A stretch of DNA of 64,000 bases from Flabesymbios commensalis (GCA_964017125.1 OZ024914.1:22502282-22566281), one strand, 5' to 3'. Positions 42,131-54,904 are shown, numbered from the stretch's first letter. Numbers and translations are program-made. Notes: generated by a model from the sequence alone, not told the origin.

Positions 42131-43980
42131 AGGTCTCTGCCTGTGCTCAGGTCTCGTACTGTCGACTGTCCCTGAGGTAGTCGTAGAGGCTGCTGTGTCG
42201 ACAACTGGATTAGCTCCGGCAGCCAAGTTGCCCTGAACCAAAGTGGTGTGACCAAGATTAGAGATCCCTTGCACATCCTCATCTTGGTTAAAATCAGGGG
42301 AATAAGCTGAGGGGGAGGAAATGCGTACATCCGATTGAATAGCCAAGGATGCTGAAGAGCATTGACTCCCAGAGCCCTGTTGTCTCTCTTGTCCAGAGTG
42401 AAGTACTTCTGGACCTGGGCTGACCTGCTGGAGGCAAAAAGGTCTACCTCCGGTGTACCGAGGCGCTGGAACATCCTCCTCGTCACCACCGGATCTAGGA
42501 ACCATTCCTTTGTCTTCATCCCCCTGGATAGCGCATCTGCTCCTAGATTTGCTATGCCTGGTAGGTAAGCAGGTACCAGGACCACTCTGTGCCTGCTGCA
42601 ATAACTTAAAATGCCTCGGGTTAGCTCGTTTAACCAAGCCGACCTCGTTCCGCCCTCTTTCAACAGGTAGGAGGCGGCCGTGACATTGTCCAAATGAACT
42701 GTAACACCTTTGTTCCTCAAACTCAGAACAAAAGCTTGAACCGCCTTCATCACTGCTAACAGCTCCAGATGATTGATGTGCAGTTCCGCTTCTTTCACTG
42801 TCCACTTCCCACTGGCTGATCTGTGGTCCAGTGTCGCGCCCCAACCTGAGGCTGAGGCATCTGTTGTCATGGACAATGATGTTGGAGGCGTTCTCAACTC
42901 CACTCCGTCCTCCGGAGTTCGAGTCCACCATCTGATAGCCCTCTCTGCTTCTCCGTCCAGAATCAGGCGTCCTGACTTCAGAGCCCTGATTACAGACATC
43001 TGGAACGGTCTTATATGCAGCCTCCCCAAGGGAACTGCCCTCCATGCAAAGATAGCTTTGCCCAGGAACCTCTGCGCTAAGACTATGTTGGGATTCCTCA
43101 ATATCTGGAGACCCAACACCCTGAAATCGTTCCTCTTTTCTCATGGCAGAAAGACTCTGAGATTCTTTGTGTCCCAGGCCAAACCCAGGTACTGGAACTC
43201 CTGCCTTGGTTCCAGGTTGCACTTCTTGGGGTTCCTCTGGAACCCTGCCTTCTTCAACATGTTCAACACGAAAGCTGTGTGTGACCTGAGTTCCCCTTTG
43301 CTTCGCCCTAGGACCAGGAAATCGTCCAAATAGACGATTATCCTGATCCCCTGCGTCCTGCATAGTGTTACCAAAGGAAGCGTTACCCTCGTGAAAGTCC
43401 GGGGGGCTGAACTGAGACCGAACGGTAACCTTCTGAACTGGTACTGCGTACCTCCCCAGGAGAAACGCAGGAACCGTCTGTGCTCCTTTGCAATAGGGAC
43501 ATGCAAATATGCGTTCTTCAGATCGATAGTCGACGCCCAGTCGCCCTGCCTCAGGCTCTGGGAGACGTCCTTCAGTGTTGCCATCCTGAATGGCTTCTTC
43601 TTTATGTAGTGATTGAGGCCGCTTAGGTTTATCACCGGCCTCCAACCACCATCTTTCTTTTGTACTACAAATAGGTTCGAGTAGAACCCCTTGTGGTGGT
43701 CCCTGACTGGTTCCACCGCCCCTTTTTCTAAAAGGGACTCTACCTCTTCCTGGAGGATCTTTCTCTTTTGAAAATTTAATATCTTTTTGTTTTTCATATT
43801 TTTCATTATTTTTCTCACTGGTGGAACTGACTCGAATTCGAGTTTGTGTCCTCGGACAGCCTCGCGAACGAACGAATCCTTCGCGACACTGTCCCACCAA
43901 TCCTTGTTCTGGGTTAACCTCCCCAGAAAGTCAAGACCGTCTGGAGAAAGATGGTCTTCCTCCTCTAGTGCCTCTGGCAC
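41932..43980 (-). mobile_element. DIRS reverse transcriptase and RNase H region
   Basis: RT boxes: LFVVQKKDGGWRPVINLSGLN, IDLKNAYLHVPI, LPFGLSSAPRTFTR, YLDDFLVLG (active site). RNase H: TTDASASGWGATL, HINHLELLAVMKA, VHLDNVTAASYL. A region reminiscent of the DIRS-associated methyltransferase-like segment may follow, but I cannot confirm it. It overlaps the end of the gag-like frame and the start of the recombinase, as DIRS genes usually do. The region is not wholly intact. Confidence 0.85.
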
Positions 43981-45979
43981 CTCTTGTACCTCTGGAGCCG
44001 CGGCCTCCGCGGCTACCCCTTCGAAAGGGCGGCGGTCCCTGTCTCTGCTGCTGGTACTGCTGAGTCTCCACCGGTCTTCTCACTGGAGACCTACTCCTGT
44101 ACCTTGACCTAGGCCTGGTGTTGTTCCTCAGAGCTGCCATTAACAGTTCATTCTGCCTCCTGCTGGCACTAGCTTGGACAGCCGGTTGGAGGGACGTAGC
44201 CAAAAGAGAGTCATACCCCAAAGGGGTCGACCTTATCTGCTGGCCCAGCATCTTGTCCTGTACTGTTAAAGATAAGAGGTTCTTCCTCTTACTCGCCAAG
44301 TCGTTGAACTTGGATCCCAACAACCTCAGGGCATGGCCCAGAGGGTGTGTCGACGCCTGCGTCACCTCCCTGTGAGCTTGCATGAGCCGGTCTTTTACAG
44401 GTCCGTCCGTCATCTCCTCCACCGTGGAAAGGAGATGTGCTGAGGCTCCTTCTAAGTCCTCCAGCCCTGTAGTTATAGCATGGGCTACCAAACCCATGTC
44501 TCTCTGCTGCTTCCTCATAGCCAAGTCTGTAGCTTGGAACTTGGTACTGGTTGGTATCTCCAGCGGTACCTCCTGGTCAAGAAAAGGCTTAGCTGCTGGA
44601 TCACCAGAGTAAATCTTGTCCAGGATGTCCACTCTAGGGTGAGGATCCATGACGTCTCCTCCCCTGACCTGTCTCCATAATGCCAACTGTCTGCTTGAGG
44701 GGGTGATAGTTGGTCTCGCCTTCGGCAGAGCGGATCCCAGTCCCACCAGACTGTATCCGTCCAGATCCTGAATACCCTTGAAGGGGTTATATTCCTCTTC
44801 GGGTTCCTCAGGAGAGAAGTATGTAGCCTCCTCTAATCCGTCATTAGTCCAGACCTCCTCTTCAGGAAGGTCTGACAACACCTGAGCTGCAAAGCTCATA
44901 GGTTCGCCCTGAACCTCCGTCTCAGATGACCTGAACAATGGAGCCTGAGCCTGCTCCCTGCCTGTCAACCTCCACCTCAGCGCAGGTGGATTTGAAAAGT
45001 CTAAAGTGGCACCCCTTGAGGTGCCAGCCAGTGGACCCTGGGCTCTAAGTAGCCCAGTTCCTAGTGAGGTAACATTACCTTCACTTCCAACCAAATTGTC
45101 AAACATAGGTGCCTGGTCTCCGTGCAGACCAGCCCTTTCAGAGGGAACAGCAAAACGAACTGATTCCCTAGCCATTGGGCCCTGGACTCTGCCTAGTCCA
45201 GTCCCTAGTGTGGTAACTTTGTTACCTCTACTCCTCTGAGTATTATATAATGAGTCCTGGATTCTTGGTCCAGTCTCTGGAGCAGTAACCAAGTTACGTA
45301 CTCCTGCCAGTGGACCCTGGGCCTCCACCTGCCCAGTTCCTAGGGAGTACCTGCTGTCAGCAGGGTTACACTCTCCTGTCATCGTACCTGGAGCAGTAGC
45401 CATGCTACTTGCTCCTAACTGTGGAACCTGGGCCCCAGCCTGCCCAGTTCCTTCGGAACACCTGCTTTCAGCAGGGTTGCATTCCTTTGGCATCATAGCC
45501 ATCATATCCCGCAGGGACTCCTTCATCATTTCCTGCATTTCCCGTCTCATCTGCAGACGCCAATCGTCTGCAGAAGCGGGGGCCTGAACAGCGGGACCAA
45601 CCGTCTGTTCAGGCACAAGGGATTTCTTAGTGATCTTTTCAGGCATGTCCGCCCCCTTAGGGGTGGCATGCAGCGGGGTCAAAGGACCCCGCTCAAAGGT
45701 CGCCGTATCGAATACGGCACCGTCTAAATCCCCAGTATCCTCAGGGATAATAAGGGCTGGAGCTTCACCCTTCTCAAAGTCAGCCATGGTGATCGTATGA
45801 GAAGCGGGTGACTTCTTCCTCTCCATCTTCTTCTCGGCCTTCTTGGAGCCGAAACTCCAAGAAGACCCTCTGGTACAGGGCAGCTGCACCATTATTGATG
45901 GAGTCTTGTGAGTCGCAGCAGTCTTCTTCTCCTCCGACCTGCTGCGACTCTTCCTATCTTCTTCTCTTCTACTAGACAT
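43931..45979 (-). CDS. DIRS gag-like protein, 682 aa, open frame
   Basis: First gene of the right arm, beginning about 50 bp inside the right ITR edge. Basic SR-rich N-terminus (MSSRREEDRKSRSRSEEKK), a central part with four repeats of the type LGTG(Q/L)...AQ(G/V)PxxG (about residues 180-320), then a conserved-looking segment (VHILDKIYSGDPAAKPFLD-like near 455-480). The RG-rich tail RGSRGGRGSRGTRG resembles RNA-binding tails. No zinc knuckle was seen. DIRS gag proteins are poorly conserved, so the assignment rests on position and composition. Confidence 0.75.
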   Translation of the reverse strand: MSSRREEDRKSRSRSEEKKTAATHKTPSIMVQLPCTRGSSWSFGSKKAEKKMERKKSPASHTITMADFEKGEAPALIIPEDTGDLDGAVFDTATFERGPLTPLHATPKGADMPEKITKKSLVPEQTVGPAVQAPASADDWRLQMRREMQEMMKESLRDMMAMMPKECNPAESRCSEGTGQAGAQVPQLGASSMATAPGTMTGECNPADSRYSLGTGQVEAQGPLAGVRNLVTAPETGPRIQDSLYNTQRSRGNKVTTLGTGLGRVQGPMARESVRFAVPSERAGLHGDQAPMFDNLVGSEGNVTSLGTGLLRAQGPLAGTSRGATLDFSNPPALRWRLTGREQAQAPLFRSSETEVQGEPMSFAAQVLSDLPEEEVWTNDGLEEATYFSPEEPEEEYNPFKGIQDLDGYSLVGLGSALPKARPTITPSSRQLALWRQVRGGDVMDPHPRVDILDKIYSGDPAAKPFLDQEVPLEIPTSTKFQATDLAMRKQQRDMGLVAHAITTGLEDLEGASAHLLSTVEEMTDGPVKDRLMQAHREVTQASTHPLGHALRLLGSKFNDLASKRKNLLSLTVQDKMLGQQIRSTPLGYDSLLATSLQPAVQASASRRQNELLMAALRNNTRPRSRYRSRSPVRRPVETQQYQQQRQGPPPFRRGSRGGRGSRGTRGARGTRGGRPSFSRRS

Positions 45980-46027
45980 AATAGTAATTGCTGGTAGTTC
46001 TTCTATAAAAATTTCTCGAGCTGAAAT

Positions 46028-46135
46028 TTGACAATATGGATTGACTGTGCCTTATATACATAGGCAAGATTTAGGTTTCTTTCTGATTGGTGGACTGGTA
46101 TCTACCAATCAGAGAGCGTGGTTTTGAACCAATCA
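46028..46135 (-). promoter_or_regulatory. RNA polymerase II-type promoter in right ITR
   Basis: Mirror of the left promoter: TATATAA in inverse at 46052-46058 and the same CCAAT boxes. It would transcribe leftward into the gag-like gene at 45979. Confidence 0.7.
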
Positions 46136-46480
46136 CAGTACTCCTAGGCTAGAAATTTTGGATCCGATTTTTGCACAAGATCTGACACTCAGATTTTTTT
46201 CGATCCTCTTTTTGCACAAGAATCGACATTGGCCAAATGAGAGGGCGCCTACCTCATAGTGAGCCGAACGTTTCGATCCGATTTTTGCACAAAAATGGAT
46301 ACTCAGAAATTTTCGATCCTCTTTTTGCACAAGAATTGATGCTCTGATTTTGTGCATATTTGGAGTATTCTGTGACTTGTTTCTTAGCTAGTTTCAAATA
46401 TATATATATATTTAAGCTCGAGTGGAGTTTGGAAACCCATTTAATGTCGTTACCATTGAAAGCACAGTTCCTTTCATTAA
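46033..46480 (-). repeat. Right inverted terminal repeat of the composite
   Basis: 448 bp, inverse of 29460-29942 apart from the outermost bases. The three differences I noted in the shared part are all C/T transitions. Confidence 0.92.
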
Positions 46481-48547
46481 AACACGTAGCCAGTGTGTAA
46501 ACACCTTTAGCCGACACACTTTTTACAGCCAAGAGCTAATGCAGAGCACGATAGTATGTCAATATATTTCTATTTGGCGTATATATCACATGAACGCGAT
46601 AATTCCCATTGGGCGACAGTCATATTAAGTGAGAAACACGCAATTGTAGTCAAAATTTTTATAACTTAGTATAATATCGCTATTATAATATTTTGTCGTT
46701 GTAGTTATTACATTAATTTAATACGCAACTTAACATGCAAACACGGGTGTAGCTTACATGTATAATATACAAACGATTACGGTAATATAATTAGGTTTGA
46801 ATTTAATACCATAGACTACTATACTAGTGGTACTATTGATAACAAAATTAAATTGATCAGAATATAGTTGGACACCCCCCCCCCCCTCCCCTAATTTAGC
46901 AAGACCCGGAATGAGATAACAACTGCCATACTGAGCACCCCTTCTGATTTTCGCACCTATGACGCTATAGAAATTTCATATACTAGTATATCCATTCATT
47001 CATTTCGTCACCCACATCTCTCGGATACATATATTATTAAGAACATTCCAAGATGAAATGCTAACCGCGTACAGGAGTAAACTATACAGTAACACCAGCA
47101 GTGTCCTTATATAATTTAGTGTTCCGTGGATGGGGTCATAATGCTGAATAATGAAAATGTATGCCTTTTAAAATTTTTTGAGAGACGGCAGTACTTTAAA
47201 TTAACATTTTAAGCCGGGAAGCCTCAAGCGTTCATCTTTCGCCGAGAAGCGCTAACTTTGCTCCAAATTTGCGTGGTTTTTTTAATATGCAGTGTGATTA
47301 GGGTGCTTAACCCGACCAGTCCCGCAGGCACCTTAATATCATTATACATCCATCCTTTATGTGACGTTGAAAATCACTTTCCATCATGATATTTTGATAA
47401 TGTTCATTATTATTTACTTTGACGTTTGATCCAACTTAAATATAGCTAGTTAATTTCAATGATATTTTTTGATCTCTAGGATATTTATTCACCTCGGGAT
47501 GGGAATGTCTAGACAGCCAAGCTGCTAATACCTGGATGTAGGCCTATACACTGACACACCACACAGCGACCACGGGACAATGAACCAATGCAAGTTCAAT
47601 GCTGGACCGCCGTCAAGAACGCTGGTACAACATTGATCCGAAGTGAACAATGACATAATCACCATATAACAACATACAGTGAGGGATTTGTGTTTGCTGG
47701 GAAATAAATCGTCATTTCTTCAATTTTCTAGCTAGAGGATTTTATAATGTATCAATCTTGGATAGTTTTAGCTGCAAAGAACAAATATGTCATTTTTACT
47801 CCTTAGATATTTAGAAATAAAAAAGATTTAATCCACAGTCAGTAGTTTAGACATGTCACAGTGTAACATATTACATAATCACAGGTGGGTAGGCCTACAG
47901 CGTGACACAGTGTGTATAGGCCTACCTACCACAGCCCTGCACATGCAGATCAGTGGCGTATACGCCTCAGAATGAGCATCCCCCTCCGTTGTAGTACTTT
48001 ATCCCCGCTGCAAAGGCAGTATGTGCTCACTTGAGATACTGCATTTTGGCTTTGCACGGCAGTTGTAAGAGAACTCCTATACAACATGTACAAAGAGGCT
48101 ACACGTAATCACGTGGTCGCTGAAAGCCAATCAGCAGATGTTATCGTAAATAAGACCATTCCGAGACGTTGGCACAGCATTGAAACAACACCGATCAATG
48201 TCACATGTAAATTTACTGGTATACCGTACATATATACTGAAATGTCCAGGGATGTGACGACCCAAATTCTGTGTGTGTTGATTGGCCAGGGATGTCTATC
48301 TCGTCCTATGATCTGCTTAAGATGTAGGTCAGCCTATCTCAGAATGTTCTTCACAACAATTGTAGCTGTGGTGTCAGAGGCATTCAAACCAAGGGGTAGA
48401 TTTTCAAAGGCAATATATATTATTGCAAAATATTGTATCGATATCATGATAGTTCCAATAACGTAAAAACTGTTGAGATGTTGTAAAGCATAATAACTGA
48501 ACATATACTGAATGCTTATTCAGAAACAACATTTGCTGGACATAATA

Positions 48548-49068
48548 ACTTAACAAGCTATATGGCATGTGATGCATCCTTCCTTGAAGTCTCATATTTT
48601 GTTTTATAGTAAGTGGTCTAGCAAATGGTCTACTTATTATGCACAATAACGTCAATAGTGGACAATATTTGGCCACTTTGAATTAGATCAATTTCAAATT
48701 TTTCATTTTGATCCTTTCTTTTTGTTTTATGTGAATGGTCTAGCTATGTAGCACAGTTTTTCAGATAATACACAATCATATTAAGGTCAATAATTAACAC
48801 AATATTGAATATAATAAAGTTAATTTTTTTCAGGGCATACCCCCCCCCCCTTCTCCTTAAATCCACACATTTTGTTTTATAGCTATCTGGCGGAGTTTGC
48901 AAATATCAGGCATACTAAAGTAAAAAATGGCTGATAGTCGGCCATTTTTAATTTGATCAAGTTTAACTTTTACATGGTGCATCCTTCCATGAAGTCTGAC
49001 ATTTTGTTTTGTAGCAATGCTTTAGCTATCTACCACGGTTTTCTAGATTACACTAATATTAAAGTAAA
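48548..49068. repeat. ~155-bp satellite block inside unit 2
   Basis: Same three monomers as 26240-26760, with small differences in C-tract length. Confidence 0.7.
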
Positions 49069-50115
49069 TAAAGCTATTTAAGCAGAGAGATGTAGGTGAA
49101 ACGTCATAACCCCCAACAAGAACCCTGCGCTTCTGAACATTATTGAGCGTTATTTTTTGACTGAATGAAGTTGATATTAAAGCAATGGGCCATGCATGTA
49201 AAACTGTAATCAAAACAAATATATATTTTCCGCCAATAACTACTTTAGATTGCTTAAAAATAATTAGATGCACAAGTGCAATATGTTTTCTTTGTTAGTT
49301 CACATGATAGCAGTATATTAAAACACCTCGTCCCGGATGTAGTGACTTGTCTTAGAAATCGTGTAATAAATATTATAAAACAAACTTATATGATGTTTTT
49401 TAATAAATCGTGTTATAAGATATTATAATTATCACTGATATTATATTATTCATAGGATAACTACCAAGCCTCTATAGGCAGGGTTCAACAGGCTTCAATA
49501 AACACAACAACTTAATCCTTGTACTTACAACTGCAATCATCAAACACCAGACTACATGAAAGTATAACCAGCGCCAATACACAGTGCCGCACTGCAGACC
49601 CACGCGAGACGTTGACCCAATGCTGGTTAAATTTTGGCCCACCGTCTACGGCGTCTACCCAATATCTAACCAACAATGGGCCAACGCCTCGTGTTTGCTG
49701 GGGTCACACCCTTGCGGTTATCAAGTCCTCATACATGCACTGTATCTAGAACTACTGGTACTTAAATGACCAGGTAAATGACTACGGTATATTATATACT
49801 CGTAATTCAATAAAATTAGAGCAACATACTTCATTATGATATAGATAATTATATATATATATTGCATAAAATAACCTGCTCTAGCATTATTGAGTGCCAA
49901 GGTAGTACTGTTTTGACAAAAACTTTTAAATTGACAAAAATCGTTGTTGTTGCAACATTAACCTAATGTTGGGTTACCGTTGGCACAACGTCTTCGACGC
50001 TGGCCCACCATTGGATCAATGTCTCGTGTTTGCTGGGTACGAACATAACACCTTACAATATAAGCGAAAATGCTACAATTGTAAGCATGGTAATACATAG
50101 CGCTGACCGACCTAT

Positions 50116-51244
50116 ATGACCGACCAATACCACCAAGAGTGGGAATCAAATATTCAAAACTCACCTAAATGTATATTGTATAAATGTTTCAAGTCAGAAT
50201 TAAAAATTGAATCGTACTTAATTGAATTTCCCGCTGGTTATAAACGTATTTTTACCAAATTTAGAACATCAAACCACAAATTACCTATGGAAAAGGGAAG
50301 ATTCACCAAATTACCGCGCAACATGCGCATTTGTGAAAACTGCGATTGTAATAAATTATGTGATGAATATCATTTTTTACTTGAATGCCGAGCCCTGAAT
50401 GACACTCGAAAAAAAATTATAAAAAAATATTATTGGCAACGTCCAAACATCTTAAAGTTCGAACAACTAATGTCGACGTTAAGCTATCAAAAACAGCTAC
50501 TGCTAGTCAAATTTATCAAAGAAGGTTTTGAAATTCAAATTTGCATATTTAATTTGTCCCAAGTTGGTTTAATGTTGGAACAATGCATTTAACGTTGTTT
50601 CAGTGTTGAACCAACAGTATTCAAATTTCAAAATCACTTTGAACAATAACATTGTACTGAAATCATACTTTTGAATGTATCATGTATTCTGCGCTATATC
50701 TACCCCCCTGACAGACAAGTTGATTTTATGACTAGGATACCTGTTATTGTCCGTCAGACATGATGACTTGGCGGTGCGTTGATTTATTGTCGATGCACCG
50801 TCTACTATACCACACCATTCATTCCATCCCGTGCGGATCCGGCGTTGGATCAACATCTTAAATGTTGGTGCATCGGCGGATCCAGAACAATTTATTAAAA
50901 ATATGCTCAATAATTGTACGCTATCACTTTTTGTTATAGGTGGCTGCGACATCTACACATATTTTTAATTGTTAATATTTGTAACCTTTATTTTTCAAGT
51001 TATCATCACTGAACATAATAATATTGTTAAGATGTATCGTGTGTATTTACCTATTTGTGTTCACAACAATGTACACGTCATACCATCCATCTTGATTTTT
51101 TCTTTTGTAATTGGATTACCTGCTATACAATCTTTGTTTCTTATTTAGAATACTTGTACTACTTTGTTATGTTTATTGTAGCAGATATTGTACTCCAAGC
51201 CTCAGACGAGGCCCGAGTTATTGAATAAACTTGTCAAACTTGTC
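50116..51244 (+). mobile_element. LINE 3' fragment in unit 2
   Basis: Same 158-codon tail (50116-50592) as in unit 1, with a handful of amino-acid differences, the same 76-bp insertion, the same 3' hairpin and AATAAA. Confidence 0.7.
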
Positions 51245-53811
51245 TCCAAGGGAATGTGAAAATGACAAAAAGGTGGTAGATTTAATTCTTCTCGCTACTC
51301 ACCATTTTCGGTAGATGACTTCATGATTATATGATAACAAAGCAAAATAAAAAGATAGTAGTTTTTTTTAGTTATTGATACTATATACGTAGTTTGTTAT
51401 AAAAAGGATGTTATTTCAAATTAAAATATATAAAAAATACATGATTCCTCATGATTACTTTGAATATATAGTACAATGAGCGACCACTAGTTATGAAAAA
51501 CGTCGACCCCGTGTCTGAGATATACGGTCGCTCAGTGATCTGATGCACTGTCATATCTTCACTGCTCATGACGGCCGCCGAAATAAGTATGCGTTTCATT
51601 TGCTCCGTTACTTACAATAAATGTGTAAAATGTCTAAAATTGACCTGCCATTGAGCCAACGTTTGTTCAATTTTGTTCCACCGTCGGCAACGCTGACCAC
51701 GCATTTTGTCAACCCTGGTTGGACGTCTGTGTTTGCCGGCTATACCCAGATACCACCACTCAGAACACGTAGCCAGTGTGTAAACACCTTTAGCCGACAC
51801 CTTTTACAGCCAAGAGCTAATGCAGAGCACGATAGTATGTCAATATATTTCTATTTGGCGTATATATCACATGAACGCGATAATTCCCATTGGGCGACAG
51901 TCATATTAAGTGAGAAACACGCAATTGTAGTCAAAATTTTTATAACTTAGTATAATATCGCTATTATAATATTTTGTCGTTGTAGTTATTACATTAATTT
52001 AATACGCAACTTAACATGCAAACACGGGTGTAGCTTACATGTATAATATACGAACGATTACGGTAATATAATTAGGTTTGAATTTAATACCATAGACTAC
52101 TATACTAGTGGTACTATTGATAACAAAATTAAATTGATCAGAATATAGTTGGACACCCCCCCCCCCTCCCCTAATTTAGCAAGACCCGGAATGAGATAAC
52201 AACTGCCATACTGAGCACCCCTTCTGATTTTCGCACCTATGACGCTATAGAAATTTCATGTACTAGTATATCCATTCATTCATTTCGTCACCCACATCTC
52301 TCGGATACATATATTATTAAGAACATTCCAAGATGAAATGCTAACCGCGTACAGGAGTAAACTATACAGTAACACCAGCAGTGTCCTTATATAATTTAGT
52401 GTTCCGTGGATGGGGTCATAATGCTGAATAATGGAAATGTATGCCTTTATAAATTTTTTGAGAGACGGCAGTACTTTAAATTAACATTTTAAGCCGGGAA
52501 GCCTCAAGCGTTCATATTTCGCCGAGAAGCGCTAACTTCGCTTTAAATTTGCGTGGTTTTTTTAATATGCAGTGTGATTAGGGTGCTTAACCCGACCAGT
52601 CCCGCAGGCACCTTAATATCATTATACATCCATCCTTTATGTGACGTTGAAAATCACTTTCCATCATGATATTTTGATAATGTTCATTATTATTTACTTT
52701 GACGTTTGATCCAACTTAAATATAGTTAGTTAATTTCAATGATATTTTTTGATCTCTAGGATATTTATTCACCTCGGGATGGGAATGTCTAGACAGCCAA
52801 GCTGCTAATACCTGGATGTAGGCCTATACACTGACACACCACACAGCGACCACGGGACAATGAACCAATGCAAGTTCAATGCTGGACCGCCGTCAAGAAC
52901 GCTGGTACAACATTGATCCGAAGTGAACAATGACATAATCACCATATAACAACATACAGTGAGGGATTTGTGTTTGCTGGGAAATAAATCGTCATTTCTT
53001 CAATTTTCTAGCTAGAGGATTTTATAATGTATCAATCTCGGATAGTTTTAGCTGCAAAGAACAAATATGTCATTTTTACTCCTTAGATATTTAGAAATAA
53101 AAAAGATTTAATCCACAGTCAGTAGTTTAGACATGTCACAGTGTAACATATTACATAATCACAGCGTGACACAGTGTGTATAGGCCTACCTACCACAGCC
53201 CTGCACATGCAGATCAGTGGCGTATACGCCTCAGAATGAGCATCCCCCTCCGTTGTAGTACTTTATCCCCTCTGCAAAGGCAGTATGTGCTCACTTGAGA
53301 TACTGCATTTTGGCTTTGCACGGCAGTTGTAAGAGAACTCCTATACAACATGTACAAAGAGGCTACACGTAATCACGTGGTCGCTGAAAGCCAATCAGCA
53401 GATGTTATCGTAAATAAGACCATTCCGAGACGTTGGCACAGCATTGAAACAACACCGATCAATGTCACATGTAAATTTACTGGTATACCGTACATATATA
53501 CTGAAATGTCCAGGGATGTGACGACCCAAATTCTGTGTGTGTTGATTGGTCAGGGATGTCTATCTCGTCCTATGATCTGCTTAGGATGTAGGTCAGCCTA
53601 TCTCAGAATGTTCTTCACAACAATTGTAGCTGTGGTGTCAGAGGCATTCAAACCAAGGGGTAGATTTTCAAAGGCAATATATATTATTGCAAAATATTGT
53701 ATCGATATCATGATAGTTCCAATAACGTAAAAACTGTTGAGATGTTGTAAAGCATAATAACTGAACATATACTGAATGCTTATTCAGAAACAACATTTGC
53801 TGGACATAATA

Positions 53812-54335
53812 ACTTAACAAGCTATATGGCATGTGATGCATCCTTCCTTGAAGTCTCATATTTTGTTTTATAGTAAGTGGTCTAGCAAATGGTCTACTTA
53901 TTATGCACAATAACGTCAATAGTGGACAATATTTGGCCACTTTGAATTAGATCAAGTTCAAATTTTTCATTTTGATCCTTTCTTTTTGTTTTATGTGAAT
54001 GGTCTAGCTATGTAGCACAGTTTTTCAGATAATACACAATCATATTAAGGTCAATAATTAACACAATTTTGAATATAATAAAGTTAATTTTTTTCAGGGC
54101 ATACCCCCCCCCCCCCTTTCTCCTTAAAACCACACATTTTGTTTTATAGCTATCTGGCGGAGTTTGCAAATATCAGGCATACTAAAGTAAAAAATGGCTG
54201 ATAGTCGGCCATTTTGAATTTGATCAAGTTTAACTTTTACATGGTGCATCCTTCCATGAAGTCTGACATTTTGTTTTGTAGCAATGCTTTAGCTATCTAC
54301 CACGGTTTGCTAGATTACACTAGTATTAAAGTAAA
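53812..54335. repeat. ~155-bp satellite block inside unit 3
   Basis: Same three monomers as 26240-26760. Confidence 0.7.
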
Positions 54336-54797
54336 TAAAGCTATTTAAGCAGAGAGATGTAGGTGAAACGTCATAACCCCCAACAAGAACCCTGCGGTTC
54401 TGAACATTATTGAGCGTTATTTTTTGACTGACTGAAGTTGATATTAAAGCAATGGGCCATGCATGTAAAACTGTAATCAAAACAAATATATATTTTCCGC
54501 CAATAACTACTTTAGATTGCTTAAAAATAATTAGATGCACAAGTACAAGATGTTTTCTTTGTTAGTTCACATGATAGCAGTATATTAAAACACCTCGTCC
54601 CGGATGTAGTGACTTGTCTTAGAAATCGTGTAATAAATATTATAAAACAAACTTATATGATGTTTTTTAATAAATCGTGTTATAAGATATTATAATTATC
54701 ACTGATATTATATTTTATCGTACAAAAAACAGACACATAAAATGGGGAAAATTTGTTTATTAAAAATAAACATCAAATTAAACGACTACAAATAAAA

Positions 54798-54853
54798 AGG
54801 GCTTCACTTCAAATGTTGTTAATGTAAACGTGGTTGTAACAGAGTGAAGCCCT
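54798..54853. repeat. Hairpin with perfect 11-bp arms
   Basis: AGGGCTTCACT at 54798-54808 and its inverse AGTGAAGCCCT at 54843-54853, about 85 bp inside the left end of the 5.26-kb segment. A second hairpin (AATTTGTGGTTTG / CAAACCACGAATT) lies at 59813-59898, near the right end. Confidence 0.85.
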
Positions 54854-54904
54854 AAGACCAAAATAGGTATAAATTTACTTGACAGTCAGTTAACAGGATT
54901 AACC

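Larger units (their letters stand above)
29460..46480. mobile_element. 17-kb composite: DIRS-type retrotransposon arm plus Jockey-like LINE arm within one pair of inverted terminal repeats
   Basis: Order, plus strand: left ITR (29460-29942, promoter inward), LINE ORF1, ORF2, 3' UTR, second ORF2, 3' UTR, internal complementary region (40767-40883), then on the minus strand the DIRS recombinase, RT/RNase H and gag-like genes, right ITR (46033-46480, promoter inward). The ITRs differ at about three positions over ~440 bp, so the copy is young. The internal region equals both outer ends joined, which is the diagnostic DIRS layout; in ordinary DIRS elements it lies next to the distal ITR, whereas here 10.8 kb of LINE-like DNA lies between. 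There is no target duplication; only a shared AA at each border. The DIRS part looks nearly whole, with about two breaks in its coding regions. Confidence 0.85.
26143..48450. repeat. Array unit 1 (~5.29 kb, split by a 17-kb insertion)
   Basis: Unit sequence occupies 26143-29459 and resumes at about 46481-48450. The break falls between CACTCAG and CACGTAGCC, which are contiguous in units 2 and 3. Contents in order: ~155-bp satellite block (26240-26760), the CAAGAACCCTGCGG segment, miniature elements, a LINE 3' fragment, a CCGTCGGCAACGC segment, then the tail. Identity to unit 2 is about 98-99% by eye. Confidence 0.9.
48451..53714. repeat. Array unit 2 (5264 bp, uninterrupted)
   Basis: Runs from AGTTCCAATAACGTAAAAAC to ATCGATATCATGAT and is followed at once by the same start. 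It serves as the reference empty site for the insertions in units 1 and 3. Relative to units 1 and 3 it lacks a 16-bp piece (GGTGGGTAGGCCTACA) near 53164. Confidence 0.92.

Noticed and set aside
41657-43900. 747-codon open frame on the minus strand read as one protein
   Set aside because: Most of it is a shadow of the DIRS RT/RNase H frame; only its last part belongs to a real gene, the recombinase region.
48086-48466. 126-codon frame repeated at 53350-53730
   Set aside because: It spans the old dispersed unit-tail repeat; the older copies at 25500-25740 and 21700-21945 do not keep the frame.
51621-51950. 109-codon frame, identical at 62147-62476, and split in unit 1 by the 17-kb insertion
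   Set aside because: Its preservation only reflects the youth of the array; no domain, no upstream coding context, and the sequence crosses repeat borders.
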